64,000 nucleotides of DNA from Psychrobacillus lasiicapitis. Lineage in GTDB: Bacteria; Bacillota; Bacilli; Bacillales_A; Planococcaceae. The notes under the pieces are model-generated. The model searched no databases, had not been told where the DNA came from, and saw only the letters and a program-made list of their open reading frames with translations. The translations under genes were made by a program, and so were the position numbers. Where the stretch lies: contig NZ_VDGH01000013.1 in assembly GCF_006861795.1 (NCBI RefSeq), forward strand, positions 100,786 to 164,785. The letters run 5' to 3'. Positions 1 to 7,847 of the stretch are shown one piece after another (position 1 is the stretch's first letter; each line of letters begins with the position of its first letter).

Positions 1-2
1 TT

Positions 3-125
3 GCAACACTATTAATGACCTATTTTGCAATGAAGTGGTTTATGGGAATTATGAAAAATGGGAAGCTGGTTTATTTTACATATTATTGTTTCATAGTAGG
101 AGCATTACTTCTAATTTTCTTCTAA
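3..125 (+). CDS. uppP: Undecaprenyl-diphosphatase, C-terminal end only
   Basis: The window opens inside a reading frame that runs to a TAA at 123-125. The 40 visible residues are two hydrophobic stretches (around [13 protein letters not shown] and [17 protein letters not shown]) that match the last membrane helices of UppP/BacA, the integral membrane enzyme that recycles undecaprenyl pyrophosphate for cell wall synthesis. The catalytic loops lie upstream and cannot be seen, so the call rests only on this C-terminal pattern. Start lies outside the window. Confidence 0.6.
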   Translation, partial: ATLLMTYFAMKWFMGIMKNGKLVYFTYYCFIVGALLLIFF

Positions 126-162
126 CGTAGTACTTACTACAAGAAGGAGTAAATCCTCTTTC

Positions 163-197
163 CTTATTCAACTAAAGGGGCAGTTTAGTTGAATAAG
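163..197. repeat. Perfect 14-bp inverted repeat (interspersed element, copy 1)
   Basis: The arms CTTATTCAACTAAA (163-176) and TTTAGTTGAATAAG (184-197) are perfect complements around the 7-nt loop GGGGCAG. This is the best-preserved copy of the hairpin half of a module that recurs at about 1137, 7076, 7695, 8351, 8751, 9535 and 10191. There is no T run after it, so it is not a simple intrinsic terminator. It lies between uppP and a small decayed membrane gene. Confidence 0.8.
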
Positions 198-253
198 AGA
201 AGCGGAGATAGGAATTTCGTATTTGAAAAAAAGTTGAACCAAGAGGTGATTTT

Positions 254-465
254 TTGTTTCTAGTTCCTATTATAATCGCAATACTGTTCATAATGATTCA
301 AGCGGAGATAAGTAAAAAGGGATTTATTAAGAGTAGTTTTATAATAGCTCTTCTTTTTACGTTTATAATAATAGCTTTTTTCAAACATCCAACCTATTAG
401 TAATGATGTCATTAGTCTGTGTAAGTCTATGGTTAATGTTTATCGGGGCATTTGCAATAGGTTAA
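254..465 (+). pseudogene. Small membrane protein gene with apparent frameshift
   Basis: A TTG start at 254 follows AAGAGGTGAT. The first frame reads a 48-residue protein with two hydrophobic stretches and stops at TAG 398-400. Reading on in the -1 frame from the six-T run at 376-381 gives another hydrophobic segment (around LLVMMSLVCVSLWLMFIG) ending at TAA 463-465. The simplest view is one roughly 70-residue membrane protein broken by a one-base loss in the T run. A sequencing error or -1 slippage on T TTT TTC cannot be excluded. Family not recognised. Confidence 0.4.
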
Positions 466-601
466 TAAACATACAATGACAGTATTTTGGATTGTGGAGA
501 TTTCATCACCTTTACTGAATATACAAAAGAAGGGGTTTAGTTTAATAAGGGATATTAATCAATTGTCTTGAAAAAGTATACTAGTCGAGAGTGATTCATT
601 C

Positions 602-1089
602 TTACTCGAACGAGAAACTGTATATTCCTCTCCAACCAACCGCAGATTTTGTTTTATGGGCATATTCTCGGTCCATTACATACAGTGCGCCGTCTGCGTC
701 GATAATGTGATTGACTGCATCGGAAGCAGATACGTTTCACGTAGATAGAATCATCTTTTCCGGAAAGACACTATCGGGCGAAGCGACGACAATTCGGACA
801 TGTAGCTTGATCGACAGGAATCTTTTGAGATTGCCGTCCAATTTGCGGTGTTATTAGGCAAGTTGATATTGGTACCATCAATGATTCTAAGGAGACAAAC
901 GTTTGCATTCAACCCTTTAGCATCCTCTTTTAAACGCCAGTAATGTGCATCCAAACGAACGAGACCTAAATGGTGATCGACTTTCATCCGATTTCTTCTA
1001 AAACTTGGGTTTAGAACAAAGTAATAATAATCGACATACGAACATATGGGTTGATTCATTATGGCGTATAATTTCTTCAATACATACAC
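602..1089 (-). mobile_element. Degraded IS4-family transposase relic
   Basis: Read on the minus strand, an open stretch from 1089 carries the motif IIDGTNINLPNNTANW, which resembles the DDE-containing region of IS4-type transposases. After a frameshift near 800 the text continues as IKLHVRIVV and VFPEKM. It then passes an in-frame TGA and reaches DGALYVMDREYAHK, the expected YxMDRxY region with its DDE-associated residues. It stops at 602-604. The N-terminal third and C-terminus are missing, and there is at least one frameshift and one nonsense codon. It is a dead insertion sequence fragment; I could not define terminal inverted repeats. Confidence 0.75.
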
Positions 1090-1092
1090 GTA

Positions 1093-1137
1093 AGCCTAAG
1101 AGGTGATTGGTCAATTAGAGCAATCACTTCTTAGGCT
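1093..1137. repeat. 17-bp inverted repeat joined to a decayed interspersed element
   Basis: AGCCTAAGAGGTGATTG (1093-1109) pairs with CAATCACTTCTTAGGCT (1121-1137) with one mismatch. The text just after it, CTAACGGAGCAGGTTCG, matches the conserved half of the interspersed module of this region. No T tract follows. Confidence 0.65.
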
Positions 1138-1209
1138 AACGGAGCAGGTTCGTGAAAGAAGGACCTTCTAACAATTATAAAGAAGTAACAATTAAAGGTG
1201 GTAGAATTA

Positions 1210-1416
1210 GTGAAAAATGATCTTGATGGTGAAAACTTTATTCGTACTGTGTTGATGACTTCTGTTGTAATAATCTTAGAGTTAATACGAGTTTTAATCA
1301 TAATGGCTATTGTGGTTGGCATTTTGGGTTATTTTGTTGGAGAAGTATATGTAAAAATTAGCACTGATATAGACAGATATAGTTGGATGACTTATATCGC
1401 TATTATTGCAATTTAG
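1210..1416 (+). CDS. Small hypothetical membrane protein (68 aa)
   Basis: GTG at 1210 is preferred because AAAGGTGG lies 8 nt upstream; the longer frame from 1198 would place its start inside that site. The protein has a charged N-terminus (KNDLDGENF) followed by a long hydrophobic run of about 35 residues that could form one or two membrane helices, then a polar tail and a second hydrophobic end. I do not recognise a family. It sits between an IS relic and an unrecognised fragment, so it may be a truncated remnant. Confidence 0.4.
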   Translation: MKNDLDGENFIRTVLMTSVVIILELIRVLIIMAIVVGILGYFVGEVYVKISTDIDRYSWMTYIAIIAI

Positions 1417-1535
1417 CGGACGGCATAAAGGAAAAGGTATAGAAATACTACCGAAATTAGTTTCTCAAATACTTATTTTCACTTCAATAAGTCAGTTATT
1501 CTTACCGCCAGTTCTGAGTTTCTTTTACAGCTAAT

Positions 1536-1692
1536 GTGGGGGCAGACATAGCTGAAAAGGAAATAGATGAAAAAATATTTGAGGTAGCCTCTGTAGATGT
1601 AGATGTTTTTACACAAGCATCGACAGTCGGTGAAACACGAAGTGCCATTAGGGCAAATATAAAGTCGATATACAATTTGGAGGAATCATATT
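1536..1692 (+). other. Unrecognised open stretch before the PhzF gene
   Basis: A frame open from a TGA just upstream encodes an acidic sequence (around EKEIDEKIFEVAS and TVGETRSAIRANI) and then overlaps the start of the PhzF gene in another frame. The composition is protein-like, but there is no clear start or ribosome binding site and I recognise no family. It is probably the remains of a gene cut by the sequence now holding the PhzF gene. Confidence 0.25.
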
Positions 1693-2562
1693 ATGAAGTT
1701 AAAAGTTTATACATTAAATTCATTTGCAAAATCCATTGAGGGAGGGAACCCTGCCGGAGTGGTACTTAGTGCTGATTATCTAACAGATGAGGACATGAAA
1801 AAAATAGCAGGTATCATCGGTTTTAGTGAGACTGCTTTTGTCATGAAGTCAGAGCTTGCTGACTTCAAGGTTAGATTCTTTACACCTAATGAAGAGGTTG
1901 ATCTTTGTGGCCATGCAACGATAGCAGCGTTCTATACACTTTCAAGCCAAGGATATATTAAACCAGGAAAATATTCCCAAGAGACAAAGGCTGGAATTTT
2001 AAATGTGGAAGTAATGGAAGACCTATCAATTATGATGGATCAAAATGCTCCAAGCTATTATGAAATAATAGACAAGGAAGAAATTGCAGATTCCTTAAAT
2101 ATTACTATAGATGAAATGTTGGAGGATCTACCAGTGCAAATTGTATCTACTGGCCTTAGGGATATATTTGTACCGATTAGAAACTTAGATATATTAAATT
2201 CAATAAAGCCAGATTTTGAAAAAGTAACAAATATCAGCAGTAAATATAATACCATTGGTTATCATATTTTTACACTTGAAACACTAAAGGGTTCAAATGC
2301 TCACTGTAGAAATTTGGCACCTTTATATGGAATTCCAGAAGAATCTGCAACTGGTACATCCAATGGTGCCCTTTCTTGTTATCTATATAAATATGGTAAA
2401 ATCAAACCTGAACATGATATTAATATATCTGTTGAGCAAGGTTACTCTATGAAAAAACCTTCAGAAATAATTATAGCCTTAACCACTCAAGGGAAAGAAA
2501 TTATTGAGGTAAAGGTGGGTGGAAAAGCATTGAATTTGTCTGAAACAGAGGTTGAAATATAA
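1693..2562 (+). CDS. PhzF family isomerase/epimerase
   Basis: The 289-residue product has the PhzF two-lobe fold signatures: the N-terminal GGNPAGVVL, the catalytic-glutamate segment GFSETAF near residue 45, and DLCGHATIAAF about residue 73. A second-lobe ESATGTSNGAL motif is near residue 216. Length is usual for the family. PhzF itself isomerises dihydro-hydroxyanthranilate in phenazine synthesis, but most relatives in Bacillales stand alone with unknown small-molecule substrates; no phenazine genes are nearby. TTTGGAGG 10 nt before the ATG supports the start. A rho-independent terminator follows. Cytoplasmic. Confidence 0.9.
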   Translation: MKLKVYTLNSFAKSIEGGNPAGVVLSADYLTDEDMKKIAGIIGFSETAFVMKSELADFKVRFFTPNEEVDLCGHATIAAFYTLSSQGYIKPGKYSQETKAGILNVEVMEDLSIMMDQNAPSYYEIIDKEEIADSLNITIDEMLEDLPVQIVSTGLRDIFVPIRNLDILNSIKPDFEKVTNISSKYNTIGYHIFTLETLKGSNAHCRNLAPLYGIPEESATGTSNGALSCYLYKYGKIKPEHDINISVEQGYSMKKPSEIIIALTTQGKEIIEVKVGGKALNLSETEVEI

Positions 2563-2600
2563 TTGCAGAATATAAATATCTAATAAATTGAAATAATAAG

Positions 2601-2647
2601 ATAGCCGGATTAGATGTTATGTTACATCTAGTATGGCTGTTTTTTTC
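2601..2647 (+). terminator. Intrinsic terminator after the PhzF gene
   Basis: An imperfect stem, AGCCGGATTAGATGT against ACATCTAGTATGGCT, closes on a short TATGTT loop and is followed by a run of seven T. It lies about 40 nt after the stop codon. Confidence 0.85.
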
Positions 2648-2856
2648 TTAATTAAATATCCTTGGTAAAATGTTGGCTATTATTATAGCCAATTATATTT
2701 TAAGCATAAATTCGGGCTACATACAAAGGCAACCCACTTTATTAAAGGGGGGCGATGAAAATAATTATACTTTTTTCAGGGGATTTGAAGAGCTGTTCAT
2801 TTAACAAGCAACTTAATCAGACCAGCAATGGTTTGAGCAATTAATAAAAAAGTAAG

Positions 2857-2897
2857 GAAAAAATAAACTCGGAAATGCTTCTTCAAGTTTATTTTTC
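2857..2897. terminator. Bidirectional terminator between convergent genes
   Basis: AAAAATAAACT and AGTTTATTTTT pair around a 15-nt loop, giving A/T-rich flanks on both strands. It lies between the rightward PhzF gene and the leftward SRAP gene. The rest of 2563-2934 holds no convincing gene; a 29-codon frame at 2755 behind GGGGGGCG is possible but unsupported. Confidence 0.6.
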
Positions 2898-2934
2898 TAT
2901 TCCAAATCAATCATTAATTATAAAACAGCCTAAT

Positions 2935-3606
2935 TTATAGGCTGTTTAATAATCCTTCGTGATTGTTTTTCGGTGAATTTACTTCGCTAGAAACAGCATA
3001 AGCCTCCATAACGGATGCATCATACGGGACTAATAACCTTTTCAACGTTTCTTTTTCTTGTAGCTCCGTATTTAACCAAACCTTTTCATCTTCAGGTCTT
3101 AGTATCACAGGCATTCGGTCATGTATATCGGATACTAAGGAGTTTGCTTCCGTTGTCAGTATTGTACAGGAATGAATGGTTTTTCCCTCTGGAGATTTCC
3201 ATGACTCCCATAAACCTGCAACCGCAAAAACTTCATCTGTCTTCAACTTTATTCGCATGGGTATCTTACTAGAATCATGTTTTTTCCATTCGAAGAAGGA
3301 ATCCATTGGTATTAAGCACCTTCTTTTTGTAAAAGCATTGCAGAAACTTGGCTTTTGTTCCACTGTTTCCGAACGTGCATTAATCATTTTGTACGAGACT
3401 TTTTCATCCTTTGCCCATCCTGGTATTAACCCCCACCTTAATTTTCCTAACCGATTCTTTTTACCGTCATTAATGATAGAGACTACTTGTTGTGAGGGTG
3501 CTATATTATAGCTGGGTATGAATAAGTCCTCTTCCATCGAATATTCAATATCGAATCGTTCAAGCAATGATTCAAAATCTGTAAAAAGTGTATATCTTCC
3601 ACACAC
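2935..3606 (-). CDS. SOS response-associated (SRAP/HMCES-like) DNA-protein crosslinking peptidase
   Basis: SRAP proteins form a covalent thiazolidine link with abasic sites in single-stranded DNA through Cys2 and protect replication forks. The start is decided by this chemistry. The GTG at 3604-3606 places Cys at position 2 (CGRYTLF), and AGGTGAT lies 5 nt upstream; the longer frame would start inside that ribosome binding site. Also visible are the Asn in PSYNIAPSQ, the RWGLIPGWA block, NARSET, the catalytic Glu in FFEWKK and the His in DIHDRMPVIL. At 223 residues it is of normal family length. It stands alone, convergent with the PhzF gene. Confidence 0.93.
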   Translation of the reverse strand: MCGRYTLFTDFESLLERFDIEYSMEEDLFIPSYNIAPSQQVVSIINDGKKNRLGKLRWGLIPGWAKDEKVSYKMINARSETVEQKPSFCNAFTKRRCLIPMDSFFEWKKHDSSKIPMRIKLKTDEVFAVAGLWESWKSPEGKTIHSCTILTTEANSLVSDIHDRMPVILRPEDEKVWLNTELQEKETLKRLLVPYDASVMEAYAVSSEVNSPKNNHEGLLNSL

Positions 3607-3718
3607 AACTATCACCTGCTTTTTTCTTTCTCAATGGTATACATTATAGATCGCAATTGTAGTAATGATACGTGATTTGTTAATCTGTATGGATACTATT
3701 ATGGGAGATTATTTACTT

Positions 3719-3915
3719 TCATATTCTTTTATTATTTCTCGTAATTCTTTTTTTTGGTTTGATTGGTCACTTCTATATTGTATCTCTTTGCTTGCATTAG
3801 CTGATGTTTGTCTGGTGAATGGTTAAAAATTCCATTTATTGGGCGTATCCGATATGCTCCTTGTTCTTCTACTCTTCTCATTGCATCCTTTTCATCAGTT
3901 ACTCCTATTCACTAG
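3719..3915 (-). pseudogene. Possible coding relic, family unknown
   Basis: On the minus strand a frame without an initiation codon reads a protein-like sequence (DEKDAMRRVEEQG, then INGIFNHSPDKHQLM) ending at TGA 3719-3721. An upstream segment in another frame reads FAEAGARVIASE before two stops. This suggests a frameshifted, decayed gene, but I cannot name it. The rest of 3607-4150 holds no other supported feature; the 104-codon + strand frame there has no ribosome binding site and looks spurious. Confidence 0.25.
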
Positions 3916-4152
3916 CGATGACTCTGGCACCTGCTTCTGCGAATTTCCGTTTCAAAGCCCATGAATTTGTTCATCTCTGGAGTAAAACCAGAATTTATTT
4001 AATATTAGTTGCATCAATTTTGAAGAACAATAAAATACAAAATATATTCAAAAATTCTTCTAATCCGAAAAGGTTTAATTTAGGAATAAGCATCGATGAT
4101 AAAAGGGGTTTTAAGTTTGAAAAGATTACGTAAAGAAGTTTAAATTTATAAG

Positions 4153-4186
4153 TGGATGGCTAAAATAACGAATTATTGGATGGTTA
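4153..4186 (+). promoter_or_regulatory. Paired direct repeat TGGATGGYTA, putative MocR operator 1
   Basis: TGGATGGCTA (4153-4162) and TGGATGGTTA (4177-4186) are direct repeats with starts exactly 24 bp apart, about 75 bp upstream of the MocR-type gene. MocR/PdxR regulators are known to bind direct repeats. The same pair at the same spacing recurs downstream of the gene at 5758-5791. Confidence 0.7.
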
Positions 4187-4260
4187 CTTGTAAAAGTAAT
4201 TACACTAGAATTTGATTGTTTAGGATGAGCTACTAATAAAATTTAAAAGGACTGTTACAT

Positions 4261-5691
4261 ATGGATTGGAAACCAGATCGAAAAGCAAAAAAGGCTATAT
4301 ATAAACAACTTGCTGAGTATATTGAAAATAGAATAGCAGATGGTACTTTTCCACCAGATAAACAACTACCATCTGAAAGGTATTTAGCGAAGGAACTGGA
4401 CTTAAACAGAAGCACCATAGTTGCTGCATATGACGAGTTGGAGTCGAATGGACTCATTGAAAGAACTAGAGGAAGTGGGACTACCATTAGTAAAGATATA
4501 TGGGGTATTGCAAAGAAACGTATTCCGAGCTGGAATAGGTATATCGAAGCGGGATCTTTTTTACCTAATCTACCTGTTACGCAAAGAATAAGAAATGAAA
4601 CGGTAAATCATAAATTAATTAATTTAGCTAGCGGAGAATTGTCGGAAGACCTATTTCCCATGAATTTTTTAAGAGAAATTACTTCGACTCGTTCCTTCAT
4701 TGGAAGCTTAGGATATGATCACCCTCAGGGTAGCGCTATCTTAAGAAATACCCTGACAAAACATGTAAATAAGTATCGAGAAATTGAAACCAATCCTTCT
4801 ACAATCCTGATTACATCTGGGGCACAACAAGCCTTACACTTAGTCGTTCAGTGTTTGTTAAAGCCTGGAGATGCAGTTGCGATAGAAGACCCTTCTTATA
4901 ATTATAATCTTCAAATTTTTCGATCAGCATGCTTAAAGGTATATTATTTGCCTGTCGATAAAGATGGCATCAATCCCGATAATTTACTGTCATTATATAA
5001 AAAGCATCGAATTAGAATGATATTTTTAAATCCTACTTATCAAAATCCTACAGGTTCTTTCTTAAATGAAAAACAACGTAAAGCTATTTTAAATATATCG
5101 TCAGAACTTGGAATTCCTGTAGTAGAAGACGATCCTTATAGCTTAACATCTTTTACTGGAGATAAAATCCCTACACTGAAATCAATGGATGCTCACGGGA
5201 ATGTATTATATATTAGCTCTTTGTCAAAAATTGTTGCTTCAGGGTTAAGAATTGGCTGGATTATAGGACCAAAATCTGTCATAGAAAGATTATCTGATGC
5301 AAAACAACAAATAGACTTCGGCCATTCAAGCTTTACACAATGGATTGCTAATGATTTTATGGAATCTGAAAATTTCCAGTATCATACTAAAAAATTGATA
5401 AAGGAATTAGTAAAACGGAGAAATCAAATTGTTGCAAGTCTTAATTTTTATTTAAAGGATCAGGTGGAGTTTTCTATTCCACTGGGCGGCATTCATATAT
5501 GGTGCAAGATTAAAAAAGACTATAATGAAGTGCAATTACTAGAGGAATCTATTAAAAGGGGTGTAATTTATGTTCCTGGTTCAACAATGGGATCTAAAAA
5601 AGGGTTTGTCCGATTTACTTTTGCTAGAGAAGATGAAGAATCAATCGACAAAGGAATTAAACGATTTGCAGAAGCACTTCATTTTCTTTAA
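4261..5691 (+). CDS. MocR/GabR-type PLP-binding transcriptional regulator
   Basis: The 476-residue protein fuses an N-terminal GntR winged helix (about residues 12-80, with LPSERYLAKEL and RSTIVAAYDELESNGLIE) to a fold-type I aminotransferase domain (about 110-476). The PLP Schiff-base lysine is Lys323 in SSLSKIVASGLRIGW, and NPTYQNPTGS and VEDDPYS are typical cofactor-pocket segments. Such proteins sense amines or vitamin B6 forms through PLP. It is flanked by two identical operator pairs, suggesting autoregulation plus control of a downstream unit. The usual transporter or enzyme partner is not seen next to it. AAAAGGA precedes the ATG. Confidence 0.93.
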   Translation: MDWKPDRKAKKAIYKQLAEYIENRIADGTFPPDKQLPSERYLAKELDLNRSTIVAAYDELESNGLIERTRGSGTTISKDIWGIAKKRIPSWNRYIEAGSFLPNLPVTQRIRNETVNHKLINLASGELSEDLFPMNFLREITSTRSFIGSLGYDHPQGSAILRNTLTKHVNKYREIETNPSTILITSGAQQALHLVVQCLLKPGDAVAIEDPSYNYNLQIFRSACLKVYYLPVDKDGINPDNLLSLYKKHRIRMIFLNPTYQNPTGSFLNEKQRKAILNISSELGIPVVEDDPYSLTSFTGDKIPTLKSMDAHGNVLYISSLSKIVASGLRIGWIIGPKSVIERLSDAKQQIDFGHSSFTQWIANDFMESENFQYHTKKLIKELVKRRNQIVASLNFYLKDQVEFSIPLGGIHIWCKIKKDYNEVQLLEESIKRGVIYVPGSTMGSKKGFVRFTFAREDEESIDKGIKRFAEALHFL

Positions 5692-5720
5692 ATAACTATG
5701 ATTATCTTGGAATCTTCTTA

Positions 5721-5749
5721 AGAATCATGATCCTCATGATTCTTTTTTT
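5721..5749 (+). terminator. Intrinsic terminator after the MocR-type gene
   Basis: AGAATCATGA and TCATGATTCT form a compact stem with a 2-3 nt loop followed by seven T. Confidence 0.9.
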
Positions 5750-5757
5750 ATGGTAAA

Positions 5758-5791
5758 TGGATGGTCAAAACTTAGTTGGATTGGATGGTCA
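5758..5791 (+). promoter_or_regulatory. Paired direct repeat TGGATGGTCA, putative MocR operator 2
   Basis: Two exact TGGATGGTCA copies start at 5758 and 5782, again 24 bp apart and in the same orientation as the pair upstream of the regulator gene. They stand immediately after that gene's terminator, so they should serve a separate downstream promoter. The next gene is the yfmQ-like one about 250 bp on, or the original target has been lost. Confidence 0.7.
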
Positions 5792-6041
5792 CAAATATAT
5801 TGAAAGACTTTATGATGGAGAAGTGAATAATCAAACAACCATTTAGGCTAATGAATAAGGTTTTTGAATTATATACTCTATATACTTATAAATAGGTACT
5901 ATTGGAATAGGTAATGTATATGAGGGGTTTGTGTGATTCCACAGAGGACAATATAGTTTTAAAAGAAAAGATTTTGCTATATTCTTTTCTACTAAAACTC
6001 CAAAAAAGTGTAAACAGAAATTCTCCAAGGAGTTGATATAT

Positions 6042-6485
6042 ATGACATCGATGACTATTTTAATTATAGTAATTAGTACAATTTTAAAGATGTTAATGAG
6101 TCCGCCGAGTGCGGTTGTAGGATGGGTTGTAAGTAAATTTGAACTTCATCCAAAGCTTGATTCAAAAGATGTTACTGTAACATTTAACGGAAAGGAATTA
6201 GAAGAGATAGAAAAAAATATATTTACTGACTATTTTAATGAAGCTCTATTTCTCGAGAGAAAACAGATATTTCCAGGTAATGAAGAAAACTTCCTAAATC
6301 CAGAGACGGATGTGATACCGTTTGTCATCAACGTAAAAAGTAAAAACAAAGAAATGAATTTCTTTGTTTATAGTGACGAAGATCAATTTGATGTGATTAA
6401 GCAGTGGAAGAAGAAAGTTGCGTATTATACACTTAGTTCTGAGTCTCTAAAAAAGTTTGCTATATCAAATAGTATTAATGTATAG
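6042..6485 (+). CDS. yfmQ: YfmQ family protein, function unknown
   Basis: The 147-residue product has one N-terminal hydrophobic helix (about 3-20) and a cytosol-like acidic domain with VVGWVVSKFELHPKL, VTFNGKEL and a lysine-rich KQWKKKVAYYTL near the end. This layout matches YfmQ of Bacillus as I remember it, a membrane-anchored protein of unknown role. The ATG at 6042 is chosen because CCAAGGAG ends 9 nt upstream; the TTG at 6033 touches that site. It is the first gene after the second MocR operator pair, so it may be regulated from there. Confidence 0.65.
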   Translation: MTSMTILIIVISTILKMLMSPPSAVVGWVVSKFELHPKLDSKDVTVTFNGKELEEIEKNIFTDYFNEALFLERKQIFPGNEENFLNPETDVIPFVINVKSKNKEMNFFVYSDEDQFDVIKQWKKKVAYYTLSSESLKKFAISNSINV

Positions 6486-6636
6486 AGAAAAAAGGCAGGA
6501 TAGCTGCTTTCCTATGTAATAGGAAAGTTGCCGAAAGAACTTTTGATATTGGTTTAGGAATGAGTCTAGGTTTAACTGGATTGAACGAATTCAACGAATT
6601 TGTTCATCAAGATTATTGCCGTATTGTTAATTAAGG

Positions 6637-6670
6637 AACAAGTGTCCTCTATATAGCGGGCACTTGTTTT
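6637..6670 (+). terminator. Intrinsic terminator
   Basis: AACAAGTGTCC pairs with GGGCACTTGTT around a 12-nt loop, then TTT. It lies 150 bp after yfmQ. Between them is a short open stretch (about 6500-6630) reading KVAERTFDIGLGMSLG without a start codon, an unrecognised remnant. Confidence 0.75.
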
Positions 6671-6907
6671 TAATTGAAGAAAATGTTAATTAGAATATAA
6701 GATTGAGTTATTTCTAACACAATTGATGCAAAAGATTTTCGGTGTAAAAGGGCATACTATCTCTTGACTTAATAGATGCTGACTAATATTGATACGCTGA
6801 GGAAAGACATCTATTTTATGTCTGGGAAGTTAATTATTAGAGAAAACAATACCGACAGAAAGTGCTTCTTAGTCTGTTCAAATTTTCGGAGGTGTTCTAG
6901 TACGTGA

Positions 6908-7036
6908 AAAGATATTAGTATACTAGTTAATCCTATTAAATGTTCTTCTTGTGGTGGATATATGGTAAAAAGAAAAGGAGAGTTTTAAGGTCGTACCAAT
7001 TATCCAATTTGTAAAAATTCCTATGATATTAAATAG
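6908..7036 (+). pseudogene. Relic of a protein ending in a topoisomerase-type zinc ribbon
   Basis: Reading from 6908, NPIKCSSCGGYMVKRKGEF, an in-frame TAA, then RTNYPICKNSYDIK and a stop. CxxCGGYMVxRKG followed by xTNYPxC is the C4 zinc-ribbon found at the C-terminus of topoisomerase I and at the end of several nuclease-like proteins. A TGA precedes it in frame, the internal TAA cuts it, and the fourth ligand is missing or changed. Only the tail of the ancestral gene survives. The remaining part of 6671-7075 shows nothing else I can support. Confidence 0.6.
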
Positions 7037-7075
7037 GAAAAGAATAAAAACCATGTAGTACAAAAAGGACTACTA

Positions 7076-7160
7076 CTAACGAGGCTTTAGTTAAAGATAA
7101 TGGGTTGCTTAGGCAACTTTTTTTTATTATTGAACTAACGTCGCAGGTTAGTTTATAAAG
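7076..7160 (+). repeat. Terminator plus inverted-repeat module (copy 3)
   Basis: CTAACGAGGCTTTAGTT is followed by a stem GGTTGC/GCAACT with nine T. After these comes TTATTGAACTAACGTCGCAGGTTAGTTTA, in which AACTAAC and GGTTAGTT are inverted copies. The order terminator then hairpin is the same as in the copies at 7695, 8351 and 9535. It ends 50 bp before the lipoprotein gene. Confidence 0.75.
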
Positions 7161-7210
7161 GTATTAGAACAAATAACAATCCTATATTTTAAAGCAGTGG
7201 GAGGATTAGA

Positions 7211-7648
7211 ATGAAAAGATGCCTATGGATATTAATTTTTTTATTTTTTATAACTGGATGCCAATCAAAAGAAAATAAAGATTTGAAACCACCCCATCCG
7301 ACTATAACAGTTAATAATCAAGAAATTTCTTATGTAATGGGGGCATATTCTTGGTCGGAAAATGGAGAAGTAGTTAATGCTGACTCGGAATCCCCTGCTG
7401 AACTTGTAGAAAAGGTGAAGGTGCATGAAGTTCCAAGAGGGAAAACAATTTCAATTAACTTTGACTACAAAGCTTCTTCAATCGAAATTGGTATTTGGGA
7501 AAACAATGGTGTGGATTTTAAAAGATCTAATAACCATGAATTTACAATACCAGAGGAAGAAGGCGAATTCATTTTTGTCATTCACGCAAGTTGGGATCAA
7601 GGTGATGGAATTTATGCTTTTCGAATTAAAACTATTAATAACTACTAA
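7211..7648 (+). CDS. Small lipoprotein, function unknown
   Basis: The 145-residue product has a lysine-containing N-terminus, a hydrophobic stretch and the lipobox FITGC at residues 14-18, so it should be lipid-anchored outside the membrane. The mature part is predicted to be beta-rich and acidic, with GKTISINFDYKASSIEIGIW and a C-terminal FIFVIHASWDQGDGIYAF. I do not recognise a named family. GTGGGAGG lies before the ATG. It is the first of five single-gene units separated by the recurring module. Confidence 0.75.
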   Translation: MKRCLWILIFLFFITGCQSKENKDLKPPHPTITVNNQEISYVMGAYSWSENGEVVNADSESPAELVEKVKVHEVPRGKTISINFDYKASSIEIGIWENNGVDFKRSNNHEFTIPEEEGEFIFVIHASWDQGDGIYAFRIKTINNY

Positions 7649-7694
7649 TCTCTCTTAAGTTAAAAAATAAGATTGTGAAAGTCTGTCTGAACTT

Positions 7695-7773
7695 AAACTA
7701 ACGGGTGCTTTACTTCAATAAATGGTATAGCATTTTTCTTATTGAACTAACAAAGGAGGTTAATTGAAGAAGG
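7695..7773 (+). repeat. Terminator plus inverted-repeat module (copy 4)
   Basis: AACTAACGGGTGCTTTAC opens the element, TGCTTTAC pairs imperfectly with GTATAGCA before TTTTT, and TTATTGAACTAAC with GGAGGTTAATTGAAG closes it. It lies between the lipoprotein and NTF2-like genes. Confidence 0.75.
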
Positions 7774-7847
7774 AAAAAAAGTTTGAGTATAGAATTTATC
7801 TATAGTAACATTCTTACATTTCTGAAATTAGTAAAGGGGATGCACTT

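Noticed and set aside
2755..2844. 29-codon frame behind GGGGGGCG
   Set aside because: Start signal is fair but the peptide has no features and no conserved context.
3819..4133. 104-codon + strand frame
   Set aside because: No ribosome binding site, composition unlike protein, and a better relic lies on the other strand.
7425..7658. 77-codon + strand frame
   Set aside because: Alternative frame within the lipoprotein gene; no start signal.
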